Source: Daphnia carinata (taxonomy: Eukaryota; Arthropoda; Branchiopoda; Diplostraca; Daphniidae). From it: a DNA stretch of 64,000 bases. Under the pieces are notes generated by a model. That model was not told where the DNA came from. It saw only the letters and a list, made by a program, of their open reading frames with translations, and did no database searches. The stretch lies in the NCBI RefSeq assembly GCF_022539665.2, contig NC_081338.1:7366446-7430445 (forward strand). Reading direction: 5' to 3'. This document shows positions 43,091 to 52,412 of the stretch, piece by piece. The first letter of the stretch is position 1. Every line of letters begins with the position of its first letter. The translations under genes were made by a program, and so were the position numbers.

Positions 43091-43392
43091 TTTTCAACTT
43101 GGCAAAAATTAAAAAATGAACATTACTATTCCAAATTCCAAACATTTTAAGCATTTTTATCATAAATGAAATCGAGTAGCGGCTTTTTTCATGTTTGTTT
43201 TGCTATTTCATTATTGGTTGATCGCGCGAGTTGCATATAGCCTACTTATAACACTACTTCGTTAACAGAGACTACTAGCATTATGGATCACACTAATGGG
43301 AAGGTATACCTGATAAGTATATATCATAGCATGAAGATATACCTCATGCTATTATTATAACCTTACCATGCATGGCCATCTGATATACAGTC

Positions 43393-43465
43393 AGGTTTCA
43401 AAATAAGCCCGACTTTTTCTTATTTTACGTTACGCTGTAGCGTACTGGCACGCTACGAGACATTA
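43393..43465 (+). mobile_element. MITE fragment
   Basis: It contains aataagcccgactttttctt followed by cgctgtagcgtactggcacg, both diagnostic of the foldback MITE at 28412-28939, but fused and without termini. It abuts the tRNA-like sequences of the partial composite element. Confidence 0.55.
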
Positions 43466-43471
43466 CGTAAT

Positions 43472-43540
43472 ACTAATAGCTCTGAGGTAGAGCGTCTGAC
43501 CACGGGAATCGAAAGTCAAGAGTTCGAGTCACGTCTGGAT
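43472..43540 (+). other. tRNA-like sequence in partial composite element
   Basis: It shows TAGCTCTGAGGTAGAGCG followed by AGAGTTCGAGTC at tRNA-like spacing. Its anticodon arm pairs poorly. It lies upstream of a better tRNA-like sequence at 43740 and a hairpin module at 44150. Confidence 0.35.
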
Positions 43541-43739
43541 CCTCTGTGCCAGAGGATTGAGTTACGGTTCCCACTGTATAAAATATTTCTTTGTACAAAA
43601 AATGAATCAGACTATTATATATATATAGGTGACATTCCGAGACAGATATATCTAATTGCGTTGGGACGCACAACAATATTGTTACAAGTGCAAATAGGTT
43701 TCCTTCAAAAGACAAGGAAAATTATTAACTAATTTACAA

Positions 43740-43809
43740 GACTCATGGCTCTATGGTTGAGCATCGACGTCGCACGTCAGAAATCAAGGGTTCAATCCCC
43801 TAAAGAGTC
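43740..43809 (+). other. tRNA-Ala-like sequence in partial composite element
   Basis: The acceptor pairs GACTC with GAGTC. The D-arm region is TGGCTCTATGGTTGAGCA. The anticodon loop GTCGCAC has T33, A37 and anticodon CGC (Ala). The T arm is AGGG-TTCAATC-CCCT. A C-A mismatch sits in the anticodon stem. It is the most tRNA-like of the set together with the one at 48361. Confidence 0.5.
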
Positions 43810-44149
43810 AAAATGAAATTAAATAAATATATATAGCTCGAAATGTCAAATACAATGCTAATATACTATTCAATATCAGTAATGCACCAAAAGTTGTAGA
43901 ATCTCACATGAAGTGAGATTGAAGTGTATCGATCCATAAACAATGATGTCCGCTAGCAACGAAATATTCTCCCATAAATGGGAACAGCAAAAGTTGAAAG
44001 TATAACGTCTACGTTAACAAAATGACATTGTGACATAAATAGAGAAATGTTCACAATAGTGAAAAGTGCAGAGCAACACCACGACAGTAAAAAATACAAG
44101 ACCTGCAAATTTTATTTTTTTTTACAATTTGTATTGTCAATACTCTGCA

Positions 44150-44530
44150 CAGTTTAGAGACTTGCAACTTTGAAAGGGAAAAATAGCCGATTTCAAACTT
44201 GCTGTCAACCAAGGTAGGGGGAGACACTACCTCAGTTGACTCACCGGGGAGATTACCCGGTGCGTGGCTAAGAGAAGCCGGAAGAAGAGCGAAGGTTTCG
44301 GACAAGCTTTTACGTGAGCGATTAACTGTTAATTCGGATTTTTGGGTAGCCCCATAACCCTCCAATGATATCATCGGACCATGAGGACCCCCACGTCCCG
44401 TTTCCAGACAGCGCACTCACAACCTTTGCTGCTGATCACAGTAGGGGCATGACCCCCTACGGGCTTATTACAAATCAAAGGTAAACGGAGCCACAGAAAA
44501 GAAGGGAGCCCAGATATGCACTTCAATTTA
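44150..44530 (-). repeat. Hairpin-array module, copy 3 (inverted, partial element)
   Basis: A diverged reverse-complement copy of the module. It keeps CACCGGG/CCCGGTG, the paired GTAGGGG tract and the gggagcccagatatgcacttc end. The TATA-like hairpin region is deleted. No matching left module was found upstream. Downstream (44560-45560, minus strand) lie diverged fragments resembling the gene pieces in the other elements, for example GLKYVLNILKN near 45470, next to the start of composite element 2 at 45748. Confidence 0.7.
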
Positions 44531-45949
44531 TATAACTTTTAATACTTTGTTTTCGGGCCGCAGCAACGATTGAAGGTAATGGGCAGGAAGCATTTTTCAA
44601 AAATTCCGTCGGACTTCCAACCGTTATCATTATCAAATTTGGCTCGACTAGATACCTCTTTTTGATTCAGTACGATTCTTAACCTATTTAAAGAAAACGA
44701 AACATGAATCAATTTTTAAACGTTTGCCTATCAATATATATTCAATAAGGATCGGTGCAATCCTTCTTTACCTCTTGTTTTGGTGAACTACTAGCATTAA
44801 TTGTATTCAGCTAACGATTTGGCAGACATAGTGCTTGCTTGGATGGTAAGTTGACGGGCAGCGAAGAAACTAATCATTAAGCGACTACCTATTTTCTAAT
44901 ACCTATGCAAATAACACAATAAATGGCATTTTAATTAGTTGTAATCATGGGTTTCTAGGCACAAAAAAAGGGACAGACTTATTGGATGAGATGGTTCAAA
45001 ACGTTCCAACTTCTTTCAGGACCCCTGCATCAGAATGACAGACTGAGGAGTTCGGAAGTCGCGAATTGAGATAGCCAATTTCGGTAATATACTTGATCTC
45101 TTTCATACTAGGCATGTAATCTAAATTTGCTGTACAATGAAACAAAAAGGTAAAATAATTCTGTATAAAAAATTTACAAAATAGCATTTTGTTACACCTA
45201 TTTGGCTTTGTAAAGTGATACTAACTTACAAGATAGTCCTGTGAAGTTGGTCACAGCCTCACAGGGTATGACAAGCAATACGTCTTCGATATAAACTGAA
45301 GCAGTCTGATTCAAGAATGCTTCCGTTGTCCAAATACACTGCATAGTGACTGATGGAACAGCAGAAAATAAGGATGTAGATTAACTGATTTTCCAGAAAT
45401 AAGTATTTTTGACGTTTGGAATTCTGACCAACTGTTTTTGCTGTTCACATTTTTCAAAATGTTGAGCACATATTTAAGGCCACCATAGCACAGATTTTTT
45501 TCCAGTTTTGAAAACATACCATCACAGCATCTATGAGGAACAGGAGAGGTTAACAGTTTTCTTTCTTTAAAAATCTATTTATTTCATAACATACCGTGAT
45601 GAGCTCTTCTTTTGTAATGGGCAGCCCTCTCTAAGTACTTGCATAAGTAATGCTTCAATACTTGGAACAGCTGAAACAAGCGGTTGTGATACAAAAAAGT
45701 ATCAGCACCACTGGCAAGAATGTAAACATGAAGACTTGTTATGTATATGGCAATCCATTTTACATAAAAAAAAAAAAAAAAAAAAAAATGGCGGAAAAAA
45801 AAAAAAATCGCACTTTTTTCTCTTTTTTCTACCCGTAGCCATCTATTAGTCGGTTTCGTTATTACAGGCATGTAAGCAATTTGAGTTAATTGTATCCCAT
45901 TAGCAGTTAATTGAGTAGCGTGGCTGGAGAACAACGCGTGGCTGGAGGA

Positions 45950-46945
45950 ACAATTGAAAAATGGATAAGATAATAAAACAAAAAAATGGTAAGTATAAAC
46001 ATTATTATATTGGTTTTCAATTATTAATTATTGTTTATTAGATCAAATTATGAAGCTGCAGGCCCAGTTATTGGAACAACACAAAATATTAGATAACAAA
46101 GCTAAGGATCGTAGGCCTAACACGTAATGATTCTATTTATTTGCTTTTATTCATTCGTGTTTTGTAGCTCAAATTTTGAGTCTTCAAGCTCAGCTAGGGG
46201 AAAAGAACAAATTGGAACGGAACAGTTTCCAAACAGTGAAGGAGGTTTTTCAAAACTCATCCCTAACTGAACGTGAGGATGAGTTGGCATTAGGTGAACA
46301 CAGCCAGGTACCTAAACTTTTCAAATAAGAATTCAAAATAAGTATAGAATTTTAAAAAACAATTATTTATTGCTTAGTTATTCAGTCCACCACATGACAG
46401 TGTGTTAAATTTAAATTCTGTTAGTGCTGCACTAAAAGAATCGTTAGTAATAAGCTCATGCAGTGAAGGAACTGAACAGTTGTGGGAACGTATTTGGGCC
46501 GAAAATGGGTGTGGTACAGAAACCCAGAAATGGCACAAGTTCAACATGAAACATGGATTAGGTACTTTTCGGTTTTTTGTCTGTCGAAAAAGTATTTTTA
46601 ATGCTATTATTTTGCATTCACAGATTTTAACGGGGGATCAAATCAAGTCTGGAAGTGTTACAGGATGGAAGAGTGAGCCTACAGATGAAAAAACACTGAG
46701 AGTGCATTACCGTATGTGAGGTAAATTAATAGAGTAATGCAAATTGCCTAATGAGAAGTACCATCTTGTGTTAATGAATCCAGTACAACAGCAATCCTTT
46801 ATAGTTCTGTCACAGCTAGAAGCCTCAAATAATTCTGCTTCTCTGTCTAAAGAACAACTTGTCCTTTATGTTCAGAGTGTTGGGGAAACTGGGTATTTAA
46901 ATGGCCCTAAAGATGTTTTAATTTTGCTGCTATTGCAGAGATGAA
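45950..46945 (+). pseudogene. Spliced gene fragments in left arm of composite element 2
   Basis: The order is a start-like ATG near 45961 with Lys-rich residues, then an exon with IMKLQAQLLEQHKIL (about 46045-46110). Next is an exon with AQILSLQAQLGEKNKLE ending EDELALGEHSQ before a donor near 46305. An exon from about 46380 carries the WAENGCGTETQKWHKFNMKHGLG segment and ends at a donor near 46559. A short exon follows near 46623, ending at a stop, and then the PIF1-like P-loop remnant near 46775-46935 (EQLVLYVQSVGETG). Splice borders are kept. The functional gene from which it derives is not in this window. Confidence 0.55.
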
Positions 46946-47399
46946 CATCATACATGGACTCTTTAGGTATGAAAGGATTTTTCTTCAAATAATTTTGAAT
47001 TTATGACGAAGAATTTCTCCTCCTTTTTGCCAACCAGGTCTTATCTACCAAAAAAAATTTTATCCAATAGGAAAGGATTTTCATGTACTGGGAAAACAAC
47101 TATCAACAATGCAACATTCTACAGGTGCTAGTTTATCATTCAAGAGCCTTATACAATGAAGTTAATCTGCAATTTGTATGTCCTTTCCCAAGCTTCCACC
47201 AGAAGTTGAATCTATGAGTCATGTAAGTTCCATGATCAACAATTGATGTGTTTAACGGTGTTGTTTTTCTTTTCTCAATATAGGTTAATAGTAACATTGG
47301 ATCTGAAAAGATTCTTGGTTGGGGCAAGACACTGAATAAATTGTATTGATTGGATGGATGACATGACATTGCTATACTTAATTCGGATTCCCCAGACGG

Positions 47400-47860
47400 T
47401 ATTTGATATTTAAAAAATTGAAGTGCATATCTGGGCTCCCTTCTTTTCTGAAGCCCCGTTTCCCCTTGACTCATAATAAGCCCGTAGGGGGTCATGCCCC
47501 TACTGTACGGTATATATAAAAACAACATATACCGAGGTTTGGAGGGCTCTGGCCGGAAAGGGGACGTGGGGTGCCGCTTCGTCCGATGATGTGTTCACGG
47601 AGGGTGATGTGGCTGCCCACAAATCCGAACTAAAGGTTAATCGCTCCTGTAAAAATGTTCCAAATCTTCAGCTCTTCTTCCGGCTTCTCTTAGCCAATCA
47701 CCGGGTAATCTCCCCGGTGGGTCAACAAGGCAGTGTCTCCCCCTGCCTGGGTTGACGGCAACTTTTGAAAGGGCTATTGTGCCTTTTTAAAGTTGCAAAA
47801 ATAATTGTAATGTGCAGAGAATTGTCAATAAAATTTTTTTTATAAAATATTTTTTGCAAA
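47400..47860 (+). repeat. Hairpin-array module, copy 2L
   Basis: Five stem pairs can be placed: 47484-47490 with 47497-47503, 47508-47515 with 47527-47534, 47699-47705 with 47713-47719, 47721-47733 with 47743-47756 (interrupted), and 47758-47765 with 47789-47796. A TATA-like tatatataaa lies at about 47511-47520 and AATAAA at 47827-47832. It could be a transcription unit with a structured RNA, or a solo LTR-like module captured by the transposon. Confidence 0.75.
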
Positions 47861-48007
47861 ATTCGTTACTTTCATTGTCTGTGTTAGCTTTGTTCACACA
47901 TTACATTTATCAATTTTTTTTTTGGCTTTGCTTTATTTGTTTTTGTCACATTTGATGGTAAGGTGACGGGTATTGGTTTATCGTTTATCTGTAAGCATTC
48001 TATTATT

Positions 48008-48073
48008 ATCCAGGAATCGAACCCTGGATGTTCGGCATACCTCGCCGATGCTCTACCAATGAGCCACGAATCA
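48008..48073 (-). other. tRNA-like sequence 1 in composite element 2
   Basis: On the minus strand it shows GTGGCTCATTGGTAGAGCA and AGGGTTCGATTCC (good B box). The anticodon arm TCGGC/GAGGTAT/GCCGA pairs fully with GGT in the anticodon position, but position 33 is A. It matches tRNA-like sequence 1 of composite element 1 in position, strand and anticodon. Confidence 0.55.
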
Positions 48074-48195
48074 TATGATTTTAAGTTGGCTTTTTTTTCT
48101 AGTCACTTGTGGACTTGCATTTACACTTAGAATAAAACTGAAATGCAATTCTGCAATATACTCTTGTACAATATTCTACTTCATTTTTACACATC

Positions 48196-48262
48196 TACTG
48201 AGGTTTGAACCCAGGGTAACAGGTATCGCAGATAAAAGCTCTACCACAGAGCTAAGAACCTT
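48196..48262 (-). other. tRNA-like sequence 2 in composite element 2
   Basis: On the minus strand it shows TAGCTCTGTGGTAGAGCT and GGGTTCAAACC. The anticodon arm is poorly paired. Its position and strand match the second tRNA-like sequence in composite element 1. Confidence 0.45.
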
Positions 48263-48360
48263 ATGGAAGCAATAGAAAGATAAACATATAGTTGTGAAAG
48301 ACTGCATAAACATCCTAGACGATAACATATGATATGCGATAATAAAAAATTTAAATAAAT

Positions 48361-48426
48361 CTCGTGGCTCAATGTTAGAGCATCGGCGTTGCACGCTGAA
48401 TGTCTGGGGATCGGTTCCCATACGAG
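48361..48426 (+). other. tRNA-Ala-like sequence in composite element 2
   Basis: The acceptor pairs CTCGT with ACGAG. The anticodon arm TCGGC/GTTGCAC/GCTGA pairs (one G-T), with T33, A37 and anticodon TGC (Ala). TGGGG and CCCAT can form the T stem around ATCGGTT. The D region lacks one base of the usual AGTGG. It matches the third tRNA-like sequence of composite element 1 in place and strand. Confidence 0.5.
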
Positions 48427-48654
48427 TAAAACAAAATACAAAATTACTTCATAAAATATCCAGGTTGTTCCTTGAATCTAAGTTGAACAATTCAAAGAGT
48501 GTAATAAATAATACTTACAGATAAACGATAAACCAATGGAAACAATGCTTACCATCAAAGGTGACAAAAACAATAAAGGTGAATTAAGCAAGCTAAATAT
48601 AAAAAGTGTAACGTGTGAACACAGCGAATACAGACAATGAAAGAAACGAATTTT

Positions 48655-49110
48655 GCAAAAAATATTTTATAAAAAAAATTTTATTGACAATTCTCTGCAC
48701 ATTACAATTATTTTTGCAACTTTAAAAAGGCACAATAGCCCTTTCAAAAGTTGCCGTCAACCCAGGCAGGGGGAGACACTGCCTTGTTGACCCACCGGGG
48801 AGATTACCCGGTGATTGGCTAAGAGAAGCCGGAAGAAGAGCTGAAGATTTGGAACATTTTTACAGGAGCGATTAACCTTTAGTTCGGATTTGTGGGCAGC
48901 CACATCACCCTCCGTGAACACATCATCGGACGAAGCGGCACCCCACGTCCCCTTTCCGGCCAGAGCCCTCCAAACCTCGGTATATGTTGTTTTTATATAT
49001 ACCGTACAGTAGGGGCATGACCCCCTACGGGCTTATTACGAGTCAAGGGGAAACGGGGCTACGGAAAGGAAGGGAGCCCAGATATGCACTTCAATTTTTT
49101 AAATATAAAA
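48655..49110 (-). repeat. Hairpin-array module, copy 2R (inverted)
   Basis: Reverse complement of the module at 47400-47860 and nearly identical to it, including the AATAAA equivalent near 48683-48688 and the TATA-like tract near 49000. Homology with the left arm continues outward through the gene fragments and inward to about 48512. Confidence 0.75.
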
Positions 49111-49559
49111 TACCGTCTCGGGAATCCAAATTAAGTATAGAAATGTCATGTCATCCATTCAATCATTACAATTTATTCAGTGTCTTGCCCCAACCAAGAA
49201 TCTTTTCAGATCCAATGTTACTATTAACCTACACTGAGAAAAGAAAAACAACACCATTAAGCATCTCAATTGTTGCTCATGTGACTTACATGACTCATAG
49301 ATTCAACTTCTGACAGAAGCTTGGGAAAGGCCATACAAATTGTAGATGAAAATCATTGTATAAGGCTCTTGAAGGATAAAATAACACCCCTAGAATGTTG
49401 CATTGTTGATAGTTGTGTTCCCAGTATGCTGAAAATCCTTTCCTATTGGATAAAATTTTTTTTTGTAGATTACACCTGGTTGGCAAAAAGGAAGAGAAAT
49501 TCTTCGTCATAAATTCAAAATTATTTGAAGAAAATTCCTTTCATACCTAAAGAGTCTAT

Positions 49560-50540
49560 GTATGATGTTCATCTCTGCAACAGCAGCAAAATTAAAACAT
49601 CTTTAGGGCCATTTAAGTACCCAGCTTCACCAACACTGTGAACATAAAGGACAAGTTGTTCTTTAGCAAGAGAAGCAGAATTATTTGAGGCTTCTAGCTG
49701 TGACAGAACTATAAAGGATTGCTGTAATACATGATTCATTCACACAAAATGGTACTTCTCATTAGACAATGTGCATACCCTATTACTTTACCTCATACCT
49801 TAATGGTAATGCACTCTCAGTTTTTTTCAACTGTAGGCTGACTCTTCCATCCTGTAACACTTCCAGACTTGACTTGATCCCCTGCTAAAATTCTGTGAAT
49901 GCAAAATAATAGCATTAAAAATACTTTTTCGATAGACAAAAAACCGAAAAGTACCTAATCCATGTTTCATGTTGAACTTGTGCCATTTCTGGGTTTCTGT
50001 ACCACACCCATTTTCGGCCCAAATACGGTCCCACAATTGTTCAGTTCCTTCACTGCATGGGCTTATTACTAACAATTCTTTTAGTGCAGCACTAACAGAA
50101 TTTAACTTTAACACACTGTCAGGTAGTGGACTGAATAACTAAACAATAAATAATTGTTTTTTAAAATTTTATACTTATTTTGAATTCTTATTTGAAAAGT
50201 TTAGGTACCTGGCTGTGTTCACCTAATGCCAACTCATCCTCACGTTCAGTTAGGGATGAGTTTTGAAAAACCTCCTTCACTGTTTGGAAACTGTTTCGTT
50301 CCAATTTGTTCTTTTCCCCTAGCTGAGCTTGTAGACTCAAAATTTGAGCTACAAAACACGAATGAATAAAAGCAAATAAATAGAATCATTACGTATTAGG
50401 CCTACGATCCTTAGCTTTGTTGTTATCTAATATTTTGTGTTGTTCCAATAACTGGGCCTGCAGCTTCATAATTTGATCTAATAAACAATAATTAATAATT
50501 GAAAACCAATATAATAATGTTTATACTTACCATTTTTTTG
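49560..50540 (-). pseudogene. Spliced gene fragments in right arm of composite element 2
   Basis: Mirror image of the fragments at 45950-46945. It has the same exon order and splice borders on the minus strand, with LNSVSAALKELLVISPCSEG and WAENGCGTETQKWHKFNMKH near 49960-50110 and the coiled-coil exons near 50220-50500. In frame and borders it resembles the copy in composite element 1 more than a random decay product would. Confidence 0.55.
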
Positions 50541-50770
50541 TTTTATTATCTTATCCATTTTTCAATTGTTCCTCCAGCCACGCGTTATTCTCCATCCACG
50601 CTACTGAACTAACTGCGAATGGAATCCAATGGACTGAAATTGCCTACGCCAGTCATAACGAGTCTGAGCGGTAGATGGCTATGTGTCGGAAAAAAAGAAA
50701 AAAGTGTGATTTTTTTTTTTTTTTTTGGCGAAATTTTTTTTTTTTTTTTGTGTAAAACGGATTGCCATAT

Positions 50771-51415
50771 AGTTTTACCCAAAAGAAAAAAAATGTCGGC
50801 CTTTTTTTTGTTTCGTGACTCTCGCCACCTCCCGGTCAGATTTCTAGGTAATTCTCTACATGCACTCACCGAATTTTTCTGTTGCATCGCGCTAGCGCTG
50901 TAGCGTACTGGCGCACTAGCATTACGTTGAATACTCGGTGTATTTCAAAAACGATTAACTTCATGAAAAAAATAACAATTTTATCGGAAACAGCATTCAA
51001 TTTTGAGTAAATTCTATTATATGAACCAATTCTGATGGGCGCCGGTTTTTGCAAACAAAAATTTTAGGCCCGACTAAATAAGCCGGACTTTTGTTATTCT
51101 TAAGTCGGGCTTATTTATTAGTCGGGCTTAAAATTTTTTCTGCAAAAACTGACACTCATCGAAATTGGTTGAATATCATAGGATATACACAAAAATGAAT
51201 GCTGGTTCTGTTAAAATTGTTATTTTTTAAATTAAGTTAATTGTTTTTGAAACACACCAAATATTTGACACAGTGCTAGCGCGATGCAGCAGAAATATTC
51301 GCTGAGTGTAGGTGGAGAATTAACTAGAAATATGACCGCTAGATGGTGGTAGCAATAGAACAGAAAAAGTCCGATATATTTTTTTGGGGAGGGAGCGCGG
51401 GGGGGCGGATTGCCC
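50771..51415. mobile_element. MITE abutting composite element 2, upstream of the DUF4602 gene
   Basis: It begins gttttacccaaaag directly after the right terminus of composite element 2 (its own TGGCAATCC is lost) and ends GGATTGCCC next to TA. It contains GCATCGCGCTAGCGCTGTAG, a central TAAGTCGGGCTTATT / AAGCCCGAC hairpin near 51065-51130, and the complementary half with GCGCGATGCAGCAGAAATAT. Its end lies 106 bp before the ATG at 51522. Confidence 0.75.
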
Positions 51416-51521
51416 TATTTTGGGCATTTTTCGTCTGCTGCTCAAAATTAGTTGAGACAGTCACGTGTGAAGCAGAAAAGAAAACATTGTTTACTTAACC
51501 GTTTACAAGTTCTAGACGGAA

Positions 51522-52274
51522 ATGGCCGATACATTTTCAGATTCGGAAGAAGACTCCTTTTTCGACGACGAAAAGGATGAGATGTCAGATGATGATGTAT
51601 ATCAGCCTAAGTCAACAGAGGACCAACAATGTCACGAGCCAAAGTTAAACAAGCATCTCCAACAACTCCAAAATCGCTTGGGTAGTCTATAATTTTCTTC
51701 TCGTTGCCAAAATATGTAACTTACTTTTTCTGAAGGTCTAAAGGATTTAAAAAAAAAAATTTCAAGTACAGAAAGTAGTACACAGCCTAATCCTCCAACT
51801 GGCAACCCAGAGCCCCTTATTGTTGTGTATAATGATCCTCGCAAACGGAAGAAGCTGAAAACAAAACCAATGCCATCAAATACTAAAAATGAACAAGGAG
51901 ATCATCTTCCAGAACCTGAAGAATTCAACCTCATTAAGGCAAAACATGATGTTAAAAAGTTTACAATTAAAGCTTTAAAGAAATCAAGCAAGAACCAGGC
52001 TCAAATAGCACTTGCAGTATCACTGGGAGCTTTGCCTCCAAAGCCAATGGCTACGAACTACAAAGTGTTGCAACATTCTAAGAAAAAAGAGGCTGCAAGA
52101 CAAAAAAGGCTGAAAGACAATGAACATATTTTTGCTACTAAATTACAATTGACAAATAAAAAGAAAGGAGCCAAGAGAAATAAAAATAAGGTGGTCAACT
52201 TTGATGCCAAATTTGGAAAATATGGCCCAGGGCTTAAAACACAAATGAAGGATGCAAAAAAAAAGAAAAACTGA
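51522..52274 (+). CDS. C1orf131-like DUF4602 nucleolar protein
   Basis: Two exons, 51522-51681 and 51736-52274, encode 232 residues. The N-terminus is acidic (DSEEDSFFDDEKDEMSDDD). The middle is basic (DPRKRKKLKTKP). The C-terminal half matches the DUF4602 pattern: FNLIKAKHDVKKFTIKAL, then ALAVSLGALPPKPMATNYKV and KFGKYGPGLK near the end. Human C1orf131 is a small-subunit processome protein, so a role in 40S ribosome biogenesis is expected. It is convergent with WDR46, 138 bp between stop codons. The start ATG opens the only acidic N-terminal exon and lies just downstream of a MITE. Confidence 0.85.
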
Positions 52275-52412
52275 CATCAATGTGAATACAATCATGTTTA
52301 TTAGTGAAATCTTCATGTCAGGCTTTTTTTTCTTTCATATGAATTCCAATGGGAAACGTCAGGTTTCTCTTTCAACGTTTTCTGGAAATGTAACAGCTCG
52401 CCTTGCTTCGCG

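Larger units (their letters stand above)
45748..50767. mobile_element. Composite element 2: near-symmetrical 5-kb inverted repeat with tRNA-like centre
   Basis: The ends are TGGCAATCCATTTTAC and GTAAAACGGATTGCCA, flanked by TA. The left arm (45748 to about 48003) and right arm (about 48512 to 50767) are inverted copies of about 2.25 kb, around a spacer of about 510 bp. Each arm carries, from outside in, the TIR with A/T runs, the coiled-coil, WAENGCG and P-loop gene fragments, and the hairpin module. The spacer holds three tRNA-like sequences. No transposase is recognised. Similarity between the arms is high at the sites I compared, which points to recent duplication or gene conversion. Confidence 0.8.
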
